Shown here: piece after piece, positions 20,774-20,893 of the stretch | Position numbering within the stretch: position 1 is the first letter of the stretch | Layout of the letters: each line of letters starts with the position of its first letter | Assembly: GCA_947628725.1 (NCBI GenBank) | Contig: CANRAQ010000012.1 | Coordinates: forward strand, 1 to 20,893 | Direction of reading: 5' to 3' | Origin: an uncultured Bacilli bacterium | GTDB taxonomy: Bacteria > Bacillota_I > Bacilli_A > RF39 > UBA660 | Length of the DNA: 20,893 nt | The notes under the pieces: generated by a model | Database searches by the model: none | Seen by the model: the letters and a program-made list of their open reading frames with translations, nothing else | Told to the model about the DNA's origin: nothing | Made by a program: the position numbers and the translations under genes

Positions 20774-20893
20774 ATGCCTGTAATTATAGAAACTATAAAA
20801 ATTAAGAATAATATAGATATTGAAGATAATGAGATTAATGTTTATAGCCATGAAACAATTAAAAATATTATTAAATATTTGAATACTTATATA
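20774..20893 (+). CDS. Start of an unidentified protein, cut by the window end
   Basis: AGGAAG lies seven bases before an ATG that opens at least 40 uninterrupted codons to the end of the window (MPVIIETIKIKNNIDIEDNE onwards). The visible part is acidic/basic mixed and probably soluble; too little remains to assign a family. It is separated from the nuclease operon by a terminator and has its own TATAAT, so it is a new unit. Confidence 0.6.
   Translation, partial: MPVIIETIKIKNNIDIEDNEINVYSHETIKNIIKYLNTYI

Noticed and set aside
1..20893. Mycoplasma-type code (TGA = Trp)
   Set aside because: All visible Trp codons in conserved genes are TGG and no conserved gene contains an in-frame TGA.

Overview
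This is an A+T-rich chromosomal segment from a low-G+C Gram-positive bacterium. The gene set (HrcA/CIRCE heat-shock control, HU, LepA, HemW, RecG, small lipoproteins, GGTGAT-type ribosome binding sites) points to Bacilli, probably an uncultured gut lineage near Mollicutes/RF39/Erysipelotrichia; this placement is inferred from style and content. All visible tryptophans in the conserved genes use TGG, so the standard code is assumed.

Positions 1-2233 hold a minus-strand TspO/MBR membrane protein, a rhomboid protease with a soluble N-terminal domain, and a small lipoprotein, each flanked by compact terminator/promoter spacers. Positions 2250-8820 are the heat-shock operon hrcA-grpE-dnaK-pepF-dnaJ. 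One near-consensus promoter overlaps two variant CIRCE operators, and an M3 oligoendopeptidase sits between dnaK and dnaJ. Positions 8855-14270 carry housekeeping genes: HU, the CCA-adding enzyme, a second lipoprotein, lepA, a small SpoIIID-like helix-turn-helix protein and hemW, the last three closely packed. A DedA-like small membrane protein and recG follow as a pair (14539-17041).

Two intergenic spaces look like small RNA genes. One is on the minus strand between hemW and the membrane protein gene (14275-14372), with its own TTGACA promoter and terminator. The other is on the plus strand directly after recG (17080-17173), also with its own promoter and terminator. Both are two hairpins, a C-rich linker and a terminator hairpin, and they share a perfect 8-nt complementarity (TCAGGGGG in one, CCCCCTGA in the other).

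From about 17174 the character changes: about 500 bp of very A+T-rich non-coding DNA with direct repeats (TTATGTGGCA twice, TCACTT many times), then a short SSB without an acidic tail and a zinc-ribbon mini-protein whose frame is broken at an A9 tract. After these comes a divergent module: an XRE-type repressor on the minus strand facing an unrecognised 469-residue protein and an overlapping 216-residue protein with a PD-(D/E)XK nuclease core. An operator-like inverted repeat and two overlapping promoters lie between the divergent genes. This is the best candidate in the window for an undescribed system, perhaps a restriction or defence cassette on a degraded mobile element. No integrase, transposase, methyltransferase or CRISPR array is visible. 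A further gene is cut by the window end.
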